Of a stretch of 64,000 bases of DNA, positions 18,902 to 27,569 are shown one piece after another. Below the pieces are notes generated by a model that had not been told where the DNA came from, did not search any database, and worked only from the letters and a program-made list of their open reading frames with translations. Numbering within the stretch: the stretch's first letter is position 1; the number at the start of each line of letters is the position of its first letter. The stretch spans positions 124,001-188,000 of the forward strand of contig NZ_NTMH01000003.1 in the NCBI RefSeq assembly GCF_002307475.1, given 5' to 3'. Position numbers and translations under genes: made by a program. The DNA is from Pantoea allii. Lineage in GTDB: Bacteria > Pseudomonadota > Gammaproteobacteria > Enterobacterales > Enterobacteriaceae.

Positions 18902-19405
18902 TTATTTCAGCGCAGCGAGTGCGGAGTCATAATCGGGTTCAGTGGTGATTTCATTCACCAACTGACTGTAAAGCACTTTGTCATGCTCATCCAGAACGAT
19001 CACTGCACGTGCGGTCAGGCCTTGCAGGGCGCCATCGGCAATTTCCACACCAAAATCACGTTTGAATTCACCCCCGCGCAGCGTGGAGAGCGTAACCACA
19101 TTATTCAGGTTGTCCGCGCCACAAAAACGCGACTGGGCAAAGGGCAGATCAGCGGAAATACATAACACCACGGTATTACTCAGTTCACCCGCCAGCTGGT
19201 TAAACTTACGTACCGAAGAGGCGCACACGCCGGTATCGACGCTGGGAAAAATATTCAGAATCTTGCGTTTTCCTGCATACTCAGAGAGTGAGACGTTAGC
19301 CAGGTTTTTAGCCACCAGAGTAAACGATTTAACGCTGTCGCCCGGCTGCGGGAACTGACCTGCAACCGCGACCGGGTTGCCCTGAAAGTGAACAGTCTGA
19401 GACAT
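18902..19405 (-). CDS. tpx: Tpx, lipid-hydroperoxide thiol peroxidase
   Basis: A 167-residue atypical 2-Cys peroxiredoxin. It reduces hydrogen peroxide and especially alkyl hydroperoxides with electrons from thioredoxin. The peroxidatic cysteine is Cys61 in [14 protein letters not shown] and the resolving cysteine is Cys95 in SRFCGADN, the same numbers as in E. coli. The start is ATG 19405 ([12 protein letters not shown]); a 20-residue longer frame is not conserved. tyrR is convergent and ycjG divergent, as in E. coli. Confidence 0.98.
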   Translation of the reverse strand: MSQTVHFQGNPVAVAGQFPQPGDSVKSFTLVAKNLANVSLSEYAGKRKILNIFPSVDTGVCASSVRKFNQLAGELSNTVVLCISADLPFAQSRFCGADNLNNVVTLSTLRGGEFKRDFGVEIADGALQGLTARAVIVLDEHDKVLYSQLVNEITTEPDYDSALAALK

Positions 19406-19555
19406 AAGCATTCCTTCTAATGATGTGATCTGACAAAAATAACGCGTCAGTACAGGTATAGCCATTGTTTATGACATAAATTTTAAGGGTTTACGAGAGC
19501 ATTTGTTGCCTAAAGTTAAATGACAGTGATGAATCACCGACAATAAGGAGAGGTA

Positions 19556-20539
19556 ATGAGAACGGTAAAATGTTATCCCGAAGCATGGCCGCTGCACACG
19601 CCGTTTGTCATTGCTCGTGGCACTCGCACCGAAGCTAAAGTCGTCGTCGTGGAAATTGAAGAAGATGGCGTGAAAGGCATTGGTGAGGCCACACCTTACA
19701 CGCGCTATGGCGAAAGCGAAGCGCTGGTGCTGGAGCAAATTGCGACCGTCATGCCACAACTGCAGCAGGGGTTGTCACGTGATGACTTACAGAACCTGTT
19801 GCCGGCAGGCGCGGCAAGAAATGCCATCGACAGCGCGCTCTGGGATCTTGCTGCACGCCAGCAGCATCGGAGTCTGGAGCAGTTAGTTGGCGTCGAACCG
19901 ACCCGTTCTGTGATCACTGCCCACACGGTGAGCATTGATACACCGGAGGCGATGGCCAGTAGTGCGCAGGCTTTATGGCAACATGGCGCAACCCTGCTCA
20001 AAATCAAAATGGATAATAACTTTATTACCGAGCGGCTGATGGCGATTCGTGCCGCCGTACCAGAGGCGACATTACTCATCGATGCTAATGAATCCTGGCA
20101 CGCTGAGGGCCTGGCCGCGCGTTGCCAGCTATTAGCCGATCTTGAGGTTGCTATGCTCGAACAGCCCTTACCGGCAGGGGAAGACGAGGCGCTGGCCAAC
20201 TTTATTCATCCTCTCCCCATTTGTGCCGACGAGAGCTGTCACACGCGTGAAAGCCTGCCTGCACTGCGTGGGCGCTATGAGATGGTGAATATTAAACTCG
20301 ATAAAGCGGGCGGACTGACCGAAGCGCTAGCCCTGGCACATGCTGCACGACAGCAGGGCTTTACGCTCATGGCGGGCTGTATGATCTGCACATCAAGGGC
20401 GATTCGCGCCGCACTGCCGCTGGTGCCGCTGGTGCGTTTTGCCGATTTAGACGGTGCAACCTGGCTGGCTGTCGATGCCGAACCGGCCCTTAAGGTGCAG
20501 GACGGTGCGTTGATTACGGCTGCCAGCGCAGCAGAGTGA
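19556..20539 (+). CDS. ycjG: L-Ala-D/L-Glu epimerase YcjG
   Basis: A 327-residue enolase-superfamily enzyme of the muconate-lactonising group (E. coli YcjG/AeeB, 321 aa). It epimerises L-Ala-D-Glu from murein to L-Ala-L-Glu, so that peptidases can degrade it. The catalytic KxK lies in LLKIKMDN. The metal ligands are in LIDANESW, MLEQPL and CADESCH, and the second catalytic lysine is in NIKLDKAG. Its AAGGAGAGG ribosome-binding site is strong. Its 3' end overlaps the convergent mpaA by 26 bases. Confidence 0.96.
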   Translation: MRTVKCYPEAWPLHTPFVIARGTRTEAKVVVVEIEEDGVKGIGEATPYTRYGESEALVLEQIATVMPQLQQGLSRDDLQNLLPAGAARNAIDSALWDLAARQQHRSLEQLVGVEPTRSVITAHTVSIDTPEAMASSAQALWQHGATLLKIKMDNNFITERLMAIRAAVPEATLLIDANESWHAEGLAARCQLLADLEVAMLEQPLPAGEDEALANFIHPLPICADESCHTRESLPALRGRYEMVNIKLDKAGGLTEALALAHAARQQGFTLMAGCMICTSRAIRAALPLVPLVRFADLDGATWLAVDAEPALKVQDGALITAASAAE

Positions 20540-21221
20540 GCATCGTCTCCAGATAGGTTTCAGTGGCTTCATCCACCGAAATGACAGGCATCTCGGCAGT
20601 TACGCACGGCAAACTCAGGTCGTGACACCAACTGCCAAAGGAACCCGGCGTGGCGTAGCCCACGCTGCTGACGCGAGGTAAACCGGTCTGTGCCGCCAGC
20701 CAGGCGCCGATTTCCGTCTGATCGGGATCATCAATGCAGGCCAGCGGTTCGTGCCAGGAAACCACCCAGGCCGGTTTAAGCTGATGAATCAGCGCACACA
20801 GCGCCTGGGTTTCTGGCTCGGATGCCGGATGTGTGCCCGTCGACAGCGTTACGTCCCGTTCGTCTGCGGCGCTATTCCAGCGATAAACCGTATCGCCTGA
20901 CTGCCAGTTGGCGGCTGGAAAATTGCGGTTCAGATCGACACCTTTCGCATTGGCTCGCAAACCCAACTGACAGCCGTCAGGATTCATCGCCAGCACCACA
21001 TGATGGCGACGCTGCGCCTCCGGCAACGTCCGCAGCGCAGCGGAAAGGGCCGCTATTGCCGCGTTTTCATCGCCGTGCGTACCGGCCAGAATCAGGCCAC
21101 TGTCGCTGTCTGCCTGCACGGCCGGAAACCAGAGCAGTGGGGCGCCCAGAACCGATCGGCCATACTGCTGCCAGGAAATAGCCAGTTTGCCGCGTAGCGG
21201 TCGCGGGTGAAGGGATGACAT
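20514..21221 (-). CDS. mpaA: MpaA, murein peptide amidase A
   Basis: A 235-residue M14-type zinc carboxypeptidase (E. coli 242 aa). It cleaves the gamma-D-Glu-diaminopimelate bond of murein tripeptide in the cytoplasm. Zinc ligands are in AGTHGDEN and VSWHEP. The substrate-binding stretch GVDLNRNFPAANW and the catalytic acidic residue region VTAEMPV are present. Functionally it feeds YcjG: MppA brings in the tripeptide, MpaA releases L-Ala-D-Glu, and YcjG epimerises it. Confidence 0.95.
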   Translation of the reverse strand: MSSLHPRPLRGKLAISWQQYGRSVLGAPLLWFPAVQADSDSGLILAGTHGDENAAIAALSAALRTLPEAQRRHHVVLAMNPDGCQLGLRANAKGVDLNRNFPAANWQSGDTVYRWNSAADERDVTLSTGTHPASEPETQALCALIHQLKPAWVVSWHEPLACIDDPDQTEIGAWLAAQTGLPRVSSVGYATPGSFGSWCHDLSLPCVTAEMPVISVDEATETYLETMLTLLRWQP

Positions 21222-21323
21222 AGTGACTTTCTCCTGAGGGTTTATGTCAAAGTAGCGGAAAAGCGGGTCAGGGAAAATAGCTATTTATCAATCAGCGATT
21301 TGCGATAAAGTGACCGTTAACAG

Positions 21324-21350
21324 GCTGAGTCAGTAATATGCTGATTCAGC
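21324..21350 (+). promoter_or_regulatory. Hairpin in the mppA leader
   Basis: An imperfect 10-base-pair inverted repeat (arms 21324-21333 and 21341-21350, one G-T pair) lies 25 bases before the mppA start and is followed by a T-rich stretch. It could be a leader structure or a weak terminator. Confidence 0.3.
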
Positions 21351-21375
21351 GCTTCTTTATTATAAAGGGGTGATA

Positions 21376-22995
21376 ATGGTAATCCGCTTTTCGTTGACGC
21401 TAACGGCCCTGAGCCTGCTTAGCGCGTCCATGCCGATCTTCGCAGCCGATGTTCCCGCCGGTGCCCAACTTGCCGCTAAACAAGAAATTGTCCGCCATAT
21501 TAAAGATGAGCCCGCCTCGCTCGATCCCGCTAAAGCCGTAGGTCTGCCTGAAATACAGGTAATGCGCGATCTGTATGAAGGGCTGACCAGCCAGGATGCG
21601 CACGGCAAAATTGTGCCTGGCGTGGCACAGAGCTGGAGCAGCAGTGACAACAAAGTCTGGATCGTTACCCTGCGAAATAATGCCCGCTGGTCTGATGGCG
21701 AACCGGTGACGGCGCAGGACTTTGTCTACAGTTGGCAGCGCGTCGTCGATCCTAAAACCTCTTCTTCTCAGGCGTCCTTTATTGCGCTGAGCGGCCTGAG
21801 CAATGCGGCAGCAATCACCAAAGGCGACATGCCGCCGGATAAGCTGGGAGTGACTGCGCTGGATAAAAATCGCCTCAGGATTACGCTGACGCGTCCGGTT
21901 CCCTGGTTTCCTGCCATGCTCTCCAACGTTGCTTTTTATCCTGTGCCGCAAGCTGTGGTTGAAAAAGAGGGTGCGCAGTGGACGTTGCCGGGCAAACTGG
22001 TGGGCAACGGCGCTTACCAACTCAGCCAACGGGTTGTGAATGAAAAAATTGTCCTGGAGCGTAATCCGCATTACTGGGACAACGCCCACTCCGTCTTAAC
22101 CAAAGTGACCTTTGTGCCCATCAATGAAGAGTCCAGCGCCACCAAACGCTATCGTGCCGATGATGTGGATATCACGGAATCTTTCCCTAAGAACATGTAT
22201 GCGCTGTTGAAAAAGACGCTGCCGGGCCAGGTCTTTACGCCCGATCAGCTGGGAACGTACTATTACGCCTTTAATACCCAGAAAGGGCCAACCGCCGATG
22301 TTCGTGTCCGCAAAGCGCTGTCGTGGAGTATCGATCGCGCCGTCATCGCCGAAAAAGTCTTAGGCACGGGGGAAAAACCGGCATGGCATTTCACGCCGGA
22401 CGTGACGGCAGGCTTTAAACCGCTGCCCACGCTGCAGCAACAGCACAACCAAAAAGAAATGGATGCCCAGGCCAGAGCATTGCTGGCTGCCGCCGGTTAC
22501 GGCCCCGGGAAGCCGCTCAAGCTGACGTTGCTGTACAACACCTCTGAAAGCCACCAGAAAATAGCGATTGCGGTGGCCTCAATGTGGAAGAAGAATCTCG
22601 GCGTGGACGTGAAACTGCAAAACCAGGAGTGGAAAACCTACATAGACAGCCGTAACAGTGGCAACTTTGACGTTATTCGCGCCTCCTGGGTAGGGGATTA
22701 CAATGAACCCTCGACTTTCCTGAATCTCCTTACCTCAGGCAACAGCAGCAATATTCCGCGTTTCAGCAATGCCGAATATGATGCGGTACTTGCAAAAGCG
22801 AGCATGGAAACCAGTGAGCAGGCACGTAACGCTGACTACAACCGGGCAGAACAGATCATCGCTGATCAGGCACCCATCGCGCCACTTTATCAGTACACCA
22901 ATGGTCGTCTGATTAAGCCGTGGGTGAAGGGTTATCCGATTACCAATCCCGAAGACGTTGCCTATAGCCGCGAGCTGTGGATAGAGAAGCATTAA
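21376..22995 (+). CDS. mppA: MppA, murein tripeptide-binding periplasmic protein
   Basis: A 539-residue solute-binding protein of the OppA family with a signal peptide (cleavage near FAA-D, about residue 24). It delivers L-Ala-gamma-D-Glu-meso-DAP to the Opp permease. Characteristic stretches are HIKDEPASLDPAKAVGLPE, RNNARWSDGEPVTAQDFVYSW and VRKALSWSIDR. The assignment to MppA rather than OppA rests on its location after mpaA and on the lack of oppBCDF here. The start is ATG 21376 with AAGGGG spaced correctly; GTG 21370 would sit on the ribosome-binding site. Confidence 0.88.
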   Translation: MVIRFSLTLTALSLLSASMPIFAADVPAGAQLAAKQEIVRHIKDEPASLDPAKAVGLPEIQVMRDLYEGLTSQDAHGKIVPGVAQSWSSSDNKVWIVTLRNNARWSDGEPVTAQDFVYSWQRVVDPKTSSSQASFIALSGLSNAAAITKGDMPPDKLGVTALDKNRLRITLTRPVPWFPAMLSNVAFYPVPQAVVEKEGAQWTLPGKLVGNGAYQLSQRVVNEKIVLERNPHYWDNAHSVLTKVTFVPINEESSATKRYRADDVDITESFPKNMYALLKKTLPGQVFTPDQLGTYYYAFNTQKGPTADVRVRKALSWSIDRAVIAEKVLGTGEKPAWHFTPDVTAGFKPLPTLQQQHNQKEMDAQARALLAAAGYGPGKPLKLTLLYNTSESHQKIAIAVASMWKKNLGVDVKLQNQEWKTYIDSRNSGNFDVIRASWVGDYNEPSTFLNLLTSGNSSNIPRFSNAEYDAVLAKASMETSEQARNADYNRAEQIIADQAPIAPLYQYTNGRLIKPWVKGYPITNPEDVAYSRELWIEKH

Positions 22996-23001
22996 GAGAT
23001 A

Positions 23002-23025
23002 GCGGCCAACATGCGGCCGCCTTTT
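23002..23025 (+). terminator. mppA terminator
   Basis: GCGGCC (23002-23007) pairs with GGCCGC (23015-23020) and is followed by CTTTT, seven bases after the mppA stop codon. Confidence 0.7.
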
Positions 23026-23111
23026 GACATCTTTGTATACAGGCTGAAGATTGCAACTCAATCCCGTCACGCTAGACTGTATCGTATTGATTTTGATAGT
23101 GGGGTGACGTT

Positions 23112-24095
23112 GTGGATGTGATTCAAGGAAAAGCGCTGAAGGTGACCGATGCCATCATTTCCTGCCAGTTGGATGGCAAGGGCGGCATGGTGCCGATTGA
23201 CGAAACGCAGTTGCTGCACGACGAGCATCCGTGCTGGTTACACCTCAACTATACGCATCCGCGTAGCGCAGAATGGTTGCAGTCAACGCCCCAGATTCCG
23301 GATGCCGTGCGCGATGCGCTTGCCGGTGAAAGCATGCGCCCGCGGGTTAACCGCCTGGGCGATGGTTTTATGATCGTTCTGCGCAGCGTGAACCACAACA
23401 GTGACGCGCGTCCCGACCAGCTGGTGGCGATGCGGGTTTTTATCAACGATCAGCTGATTGTATCTACCCGCCGCCGCAAAGTGTTTGCCGTGGACGAAGT
23501 GCTGACCGATCTGCAAAACGGCAACGGGCCGGTTAACTGTGGCAGCTGGCTGGTGGAGGTTTGCGATGCCTTAACCGGTCACACCAGCGAATTTATCGAA
23601 GATTTACATGACAAAATCATTGAGCTGGAAGATGCCTTACTGGACCAGCGTATTCCACCGCGCGGTGAGCTGGGCCTGTTACGCAAGCAGCTGATCGTGA
23701 TGCGACGTTATATGGCACCGCAGCGCGATGTCTTCTCCCGTCTGGCAAGTGAAAAACTGCCCTGGATGGACGACAGCGAACGCCGTCGAATGCAGGAAAT
23801 TGCCGACAGGCTGGGACGCGGCCTGGACGATCTTGATGCTGGCGTAGCCAGAACCGCCGTACTGGCAGATGAAGTCGCCTCGGTAATGGCAGAATCCATG
23901 AACCGCCGAACCTATACTATGTCGCTGATGGCGATGATCTTTCTGCCTGCTACCTTTTTGACCGGCCTGTTTGGTGTCAACCTGGGCGGCATTCCCGGCG
24001 GAGCATGGCGCTATGGCTTTAGTGTCTTTTGTCTTTTACTCGTGCTGCTGGCGTTGGGTGTAGCAGGCTATCTGCGTAAGCGACGTTGGCTATAA
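23112..24095 (+). CDS. zntB: ZntB, zinc transporter
   Basis: A 327-residue CorA-superfamily pentameric channel, the same length as in E. coli. It has a large cytoplasmic N-terminal domain and two C-terminal membrane helices (about 268-290 and 300-320). The loop motif [10 protein letters not shown] replaces the GMN of CorA, as expected for ZntB, which moves Zn2+ with protons. The start is GTG 23112. The fnrS promoter begins 60 bases beyond its stop codon. Confidence 0.96.
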   Translation: MDVIQGKALKVTDAIISCQLDGKGGMVPIDETQLLHDEHPCWLHLNYTHPRSAEWLQSTPQIPDAVRDALAGESMRPRVNRLGDGFMIVLRSVNHNSDARPDQLVAMRVFINDQLIVSTRRRKVFAVDEVLTDLQNGNGPVNCGSWLVEVCDALTGHTSEFIEDLHDKIIELEDALLDQRIPPRGELGLLRKQLIVMRRYMAPQRDVFSRLASEKLPWMDDSERRRMQEIADRLGRGLDDLDAGVARTAVLADEVASVMAESMNRRTYTMSLMAMIFLPATFLTGLFGVNLGGIPGGAWRYGFSVFCLLLVLLALGVAGYLRKRRWL

Positions 24096-24154
24096 GGCCA
24101 TGGGAAGAGGTGCAGGGGGCGTTGCGCAGGAAAATCACATTAACAGGGCTAAAG

Positions 24155-24168
24155 CTGATCGACATCAA
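24155..24168 (+). promoter_or_regulatory. FNR box of fnrS
   Basis: CTGATCGACATCAA differs from the FNR consensus TTGAT-N4-ATCAA at one position. Its centre is about 42 bases before the inferred fnrS start, the class II activator position. CAAAAT at 24191-24196 can serve as the -10. Confidence 0.85.
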
Positions 24169-24203
24169 TATCTGCGATGCGCAAAGCGCGCAAAATCTCT
24201 CCC

Positions 24204-24324
24204 GCAGGTGAATGCAACGTCAAGCGATGGGCGTTGCGCTCCATATTGTCTTACTTCCTTTTTTAGAATTATTGCATAGCATTTTTAATTCGAAATACGC
24301 CGGCTAACTCGCCGGCTTTTTTTT
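24204..24324 (+). ncRNA. fnrS: FnrS anaerobic small RNA
   Basis: The stretch from 24204 is nearly identical to E. coli FnrS. It begins GCAGGTGAATGCAACG and includes CTCCATATTGTCTTACTTCC. It ends in the terminator GCCGGC-TAACTC-GCCGGC plus eight T (24299-24324). The length is 121 nt against 122 in E. coli. FnrS is Hfq-dependent, is made when FNR is active without oxygen, and represses aerobic-metabolism and oxidative-stress mRNAs such as sodB, maeA and gpmA. It follows zntB as in E. coli, but dbpA, its usual downstream neighbour, is missing here. Confidence 0.95.
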
Positions 24325-24392
24325 GTCCGCTGGCTGAGATGTCAATTCTTTCCTAAGCTTAAAATCCATTCGCTACAGAGGAGAACGGCATA

Positions 24393-24518
24393 ATGGCGAT
24401 ACACAGCAGCGAGCCAATTCCGACCGATCCGCCCCCCATTCCGCAGCCGCAACCCGATCCGCCACCGGATCCTGAGTTTCCGCCGGTAATGGACCCGCCC
24501 CCTCACCGCAACGTATAA
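24393..24518 (+). CDS. Proline-rich small protein (YnaL-like, 41 aa)
   Basis: A 41-residue ORF with a clear ribosome-binding site (GAGGAGA, 8 bases before ATG 24393), composed largely of Pro, Asp, Glu and Gln (for example PPIPQPQPDPPPDPEFPP). It has no membrane segment. It resembles in composition the E. coli small protein YnaL, which I recall as coming from the same neighbourhood; that assignment is tentative because proline-rich sequence is low in information. It ends just before a strong bidirectional terminator. Confidence 0.6.
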   Translation: MAIHSSEPIPTDPPPIPQPQPDPPPDPEFPPVMDPPPHRNV

Positions 24519-24520
24519 AA

Positions 24521-24556
24521 AAAGGGCACGCGACATGACGCGTGCCCTTTGCTTTT
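24521..24556. terminator. Bidirectional terminator between the YnaL-like ORF and ttcA
   Basis: A 12-base-pair stem (AAAGGGCACGCG / CGCGTGCCCTTT, 6-base loop) carries A-rich and T-rich flanks. It can stop transcription from both the small plus-strand gene and the minus-strand ttcA. Confidence 0.88.
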
Positions 24557-24572
24557 AACGAATAGATAAACG

Positions 24573-25517
24573 TTACTTAATTTCCAGCACGTTAAGACGA
24601 TCGCTGACAGCCGGGGTTTCTTCCTCATCGGCACGCCAGCCAACCGGGTTGACCGGTAGCGTTTCACGATCAAATGCCAGATCGCCACCGTCGACTACCG
24701 CATCACCGTGTTGAATGCCTTTGAAATCAAACAGGTTGATATCGGCAAGGTGAGAAGGCACGACGTTTTGCATGGCGCTGAACATCGTTTCAATACGTCC
24801 AGGATAGCGCTTGTCCCAGTCGCGCAGCATATCGGCGATAACCTGGCGTTGCAGATTAGGCTGTGAACCGCAAAGGTTGCACGGGATAATCGGGAACTGA
24901 CGGGCTTCTGAGAAACGAATGATATCTTTCTCACGGCAGTAAGCCAGAGGACGGATCACGATGTGCTTACCGTCGTCGCTCATCAGTTTCGGCGGCATAC
25001 CTTTCATCTTGCCACCGTAAAACATGTTCAAAAACAGCGTTTGCAGAATGTCATCACGATGGTGACCTAGAGCAATTTTGGTACAACCCAGCTCCGTGGC
25101 GGTGCGATACAAAATTCCACGGCGCAGACGTGAGCATAGAGAGCAGGTCGTTTTACCCTCGGGAATTTTATCTTTAACGATAGAGTAGGTGTCTTCTTCA
25201 ACGATCTTGTACTCAACACCTTGCGCTTCAAGATACTCGGGCAGGATATGACCTGGAAATCCTGGCTGTTTTTGATCCAGATTAACCGCCACCAGGCTGA
25301 ATTTCACCGGCGCACTTTTTTGCAGGTTACGCAGGATTTCCAGCATGGTGTAGCTGTCTTTACCGCCCGACAGGCACACCATGATGCGATCGCCTTCCTC
25401 AATCATATTAAAATCAGCAATAGCCTCGCCGACGTTACGACGCAAACGCTTCTGAAGTTTGTTGAGGTTGTACTGCTCTTTCTTATTAATTTCCTGATCT
25501 TGTTGCATTTTATTCAA
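24573..25517 (-). CDS. ttcA: TtcA, tRNA 2-thiocytidine(32) synthetase
   Basis: A 314-residue enzyme that thiolates cytidine 32 of some tRNAs, using ATP and a labile [4Fe-4S] cluster. The PP-loop is [10 protein letters not shown]. Two Cys-x-x-Cys pairs bind the cluster (CSLC and CNLC). The gene is intact, including its N-terminus. In E. coli the Rac prophage inserts at ttcA with intR beside the ttcA 5' end; here an integrase remnant lies 38 bases upstream of the start codon, in the same orientation. Confidence 0.97.
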   Translation of the reverse strand: MNKMQQDQEINKKEQYNLNKLQKRLRRNVGEAIADFNMIEEGDRIMVCLSGGKDSYTMLEILRNLQKSAPVKFSLVAVNLDQKQPGFPGHILPEYLEAQGVEYKIVEEDTYSIVKDKIPEGKTTCSLCSRLRRGILYRTATELGCTKIALGHHRDDILQTLFLNMFYGGKMKGMPPKLMSDDGKHIVIRPLAYCREKDIIRFSEARQFPIIPCNLCGSQPNLQRQVIADMLRDWDKRYPGRIETMFSAMQNVVPSHLADINLFDFKGIQHGDAVVDGGDLAFDRETLPVNPVGWRADEEETPAVSDRLNVLEIK

Positions 25518-25555
25518 TCTCTAAAACCAAAAGGGGCATGCAGGGGGCAACGTTT

Positions 25556-25834
25556 TTAAAGGGCAAGCTGACTGTTGAGCATCTGCACCTGATCGGCGTC
25601 CAGTTCATGTATCCACGAAGTATCGACTTCATAAACCCTTAGCGCGTTTTCATGCCCCAGCTGACTCGTAATAAATGATGGATTTGCGCTAGCGGCAGTA
25701 AACAGCCAGCAGGCAAAAGTATGCCGCGTATGGTACGGATTCCGGCGACGAATGCCAGCACGTTTTACTGCTGCGTTCCAAAGATGAGCGATGCGTGTTA
25801 CGCCATAAGTGAGATGGCCTGAAACAGGAATCGG
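25556..25834 (-). pseudogene. Tyrosine-family phage integrase, C-terminal remnant
   Basis: Read on the minus strand, 92 codons encode the end of a Rac-type tyrosine recombinase. Key pieces are NPYHTRHTFACW (box II His-x-x-Arg), SQLGHENALRVYEV (Gly-His and the nucleophilic Tyr) and a tail DADQVQMLN. Upstream the frame is closed by a stop (25835-25837) and the catalytic core's first half and the DNA-binding arm are absent. It is therefore inactive. Too short to be a full integrase (about 330-400 residues). Confidence 0.85.
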
Positions 25835-26098
25835 TTAACGATGACAGGGAAATGACTGCCTACAGCACTGAAACAGCTGAGGCAGTTCAGACAGACTACA
25901 TCGTGCCCGTTCGCGATGGCTGGATTCTCCTCAGCCCTGGAACAGACTTTGATAAAGGGAATGGGGCACGTGGGAACGGATAATGAAGCGCAAAAGAAAT
26001 CGGCCACTTTATGCTGCTTTTTTAAAAACTCAGTAAACACTTAACACAGCCACAACTGCCGCCGACAGACTTACCCACTAAAGCGCTCATGCATAACA

Positions 26099-26287
26099 TT
26101 ACCATTTTAAATATTTTACAAATATAAACATGATGAATATAGCAAATATACCAACAGGCCATAGAGGCCCATCAGGGAATACCTGAAAAAAAGCAACTGC
26201 AAATATTAAAACGCAAATTGGTGGCGCATAAAGCGAAAATAGCTGTTGAAACAGCCACAAAAAAGCTTTCTTAATAAATGACATCAT
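26099..26287 (-). CDS. Small membrane protein, second gene of an orphan pair (62 aa)
   Basis: A 62-residue protein with a basic start (MMSFIKKAF). Two hydrophobic stretches, at about residues 8-33 and 38-57, are separated by a short proline/glycine turn (FPDGPLWP). It probably forms a two-helix hairpin in the inner membrane. It begins two bases after the stop codon of the 230-residue gene upstream, so the two are almost certainly co-translated. The family is not recognised. Size, topology and pairing would suit an immunity, antitoxin or holin-like partner, but that is inference. Confidence 0.65.
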   Translation of the reverse strand: MMSFIKKAFLWLFQQLFSLYAPPICVLIFAVAFFQVFPDGPLWPVGIFAIFIMFIFVKYLKW

Positions 26288-26289
26288 GG

Positions 26290-26982
26290 CTACCTAATCA
26301 TTCTTTCAATGATTTTAGCAATATCTGCATCTGATGCCCATTGAGCCCGGAACGCGTCGGCACGAATAAATATGGGCTCAACCAGGAAATAAAGCATTTC
26401 AAGTTCATTAGCATATAGCGTTGAAAAGAATGCTGGATAGCTAGTTCGAAGACGATCAGCGCTATCTGCGGCCTTCTGCACAATGCCATACATTCCCGCA
26501 TATGCAACTGCTACTCTCGCTGTACGACCAGCAATAGAACCCATATTAAGGCTAAGATTCAAGCCGATTGAAACACATGTTGCCGTTGCCAAAGCAAACC
26601 CGGATTTAGTTAAAGCGTTTGCAGCAATGTAAATATTAACAGCCATCAGGTTTTTTTTAATGTATTCTAATTGATCTGATGTTTTTTTCTTGAATATTTC
26701 TTCAAAATAAATATGCAATATCTCATAAACAATATCTTTGCGCTGTAAGAAATGGTAGAGACCTTTAGTAAATCTTACATCTTCATTCAGCTGTTTTTTA
26801 CACACGTCTTGGTATTCTTGAGTAAAGCACGATGTATAATAAATTGCACGTTTTGCACCTGCACTAATCGTATCTATCTGGTCTGAAACTAAATCCATGA
26901 CACCTGTTAACGCACGATCTAATTTAGAAGCCAATATGTTATTGGTTTGCAAATAATTTATTATTTCATCCCTGTAATACAT
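26290..26982 (-). CDS. Orphan protein with central hydrophobic Gly/Ala region (230 aa)
   Basis: A 230-residue protein, first of a two-gene unit next to the integrase remnant. ATG 26982 follows a good AAGGATAAG site. Residues 1-115 are helical and charged, with Lys/Asp/Glu. Residues 115-172 are hydrophobic and rich in Gly, Ala and small residues (ANALTKSGFALATATCV, GSIAGRTARVAVAYAGM), like a membrane-inserting hairpin. The C-terminal 55 residues are mixed. AT content and codon use differ clearly from the backbone, suggesting acquisition. I do not recognise a family. A membrane-acting effector or phage-exclusion protein is a possibility only. Confidence 0.7.
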   Translation of the reverse strand: MYYRDEIINYLQTNNILASKLDRALTGVMDLVSDQIDTISAGAKRAIYYTSCFTQEYQDVCKKQLNEDVRFTKGLYHFLQRKDIVYEILHIYFEEIFKKKTSDQLEYIKKNLMAVNIYIAANALTKSGFALATATCVSIGLNLSLNMGSIAGRTARVAVAYAGMYGIVQKAADSADRLRTSYPAFFSTLYANELEMLYFLVEPIFIRADAFRAQWASDADIAKIIERMIR

Positions 26983-27248
26983 TTTCTTATCCTTTTCGTT
27001 GTCCTTAATGTTCGTGCTATCGATCCGCCGTTACTAAATGAAAGCCATAGTAATGAGAAAAATTTAACCATGTATAATTTATGGTTATTGAGTTTTTAAG
27101 TAAACAGTAAAATTGCTCATAGAAGAGTATTCACGCTAAAAATTATTGGAATTCATAGGCTCCACAAATCTCTCAACCGTAAAGCTTGATCAAAATCATG
27201 AATTGATATTGCAGTATTTATATACAGATAAAATTGGAGCGCAAAAAA

Positions 27249-27569
27249 ATGCACCGTGAGTACGAAATCATGATTGCTTTTCGCCAGGCTATTAAGCGCG
27301 ACTGCAAAGGGCGCTCCACACTCAGCACGATTGATTTTGTTCGGGAACTTGATCGCCTAAACTGGTCTTACACGCTACACGCTGCAAACAAATGGATTGA
27401 AACGCACACTACAACCTTTCGCGATATTTCAACGTTAGCGGGTGAGGAAAGGGTGTTCCAGGTTTTCAACCCTAATGGTGGCGACTGTGGTTCGCCCTGG
27501 TTGACGTTAATTCGTTTTATGCCAGCTGTCAGACAGTATCTAGACCAGACCTGCGCAGAAAACCCATAG
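27249..27569 (+). CDS. Prophage-type hypothetical protein (106 aa)
   Basis: A 106-residue soluble protein starting at ATG 27249 with TTGGAGCG upstream. It carries the pattern MIAFRQAIKRDCKGRSTLST, then DFVRELDRLNWSYTLHAANKWIE, ending with an RVFQVFNPNGG segment. I associate this pattern with small proteins of lambdoid and Rac-like prophages, but I cannot name a function. Its last codons overlap the start of a umuC fragment, which looks like a deletion junction. A truncated relative lies at 28174. It is probably a surviving prophage gene. Confidence 0.65.
   Translation: MHREYEIMIAFRQAIKRDCKGRSTLSTIDFVRELDRLNWSYTLHAANKWIETHTTTFRDISTLAGEERVFQVFNPNGGDCGSPWLTLIRFMPAVRQYLDQTCAENP

Noticed and set aside
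24149..24244. 31-codon minus-strand ORF with an apparent AAGGAAG ribosome-binding site
   Set aside because: It is the exact complement of the FnrS RNA and its FNR box; the purine-rich site is the complement of a conserved C/T stretch of FnrS.
25852..26036. Two short overlapping plus-strand ORFs (43 and 17 codons)
   Set aside because: No recognisable family, weak start context, and they lie within degraded island sequence.
25798..26040. 80-residue minus-strand ORF between the integrase remnant and the 62-aa gene
   Set aside because: No similarity recognised, no ribosome-binding site, and it overlaps the integrase fragment in another frame; probably decayed DNA.
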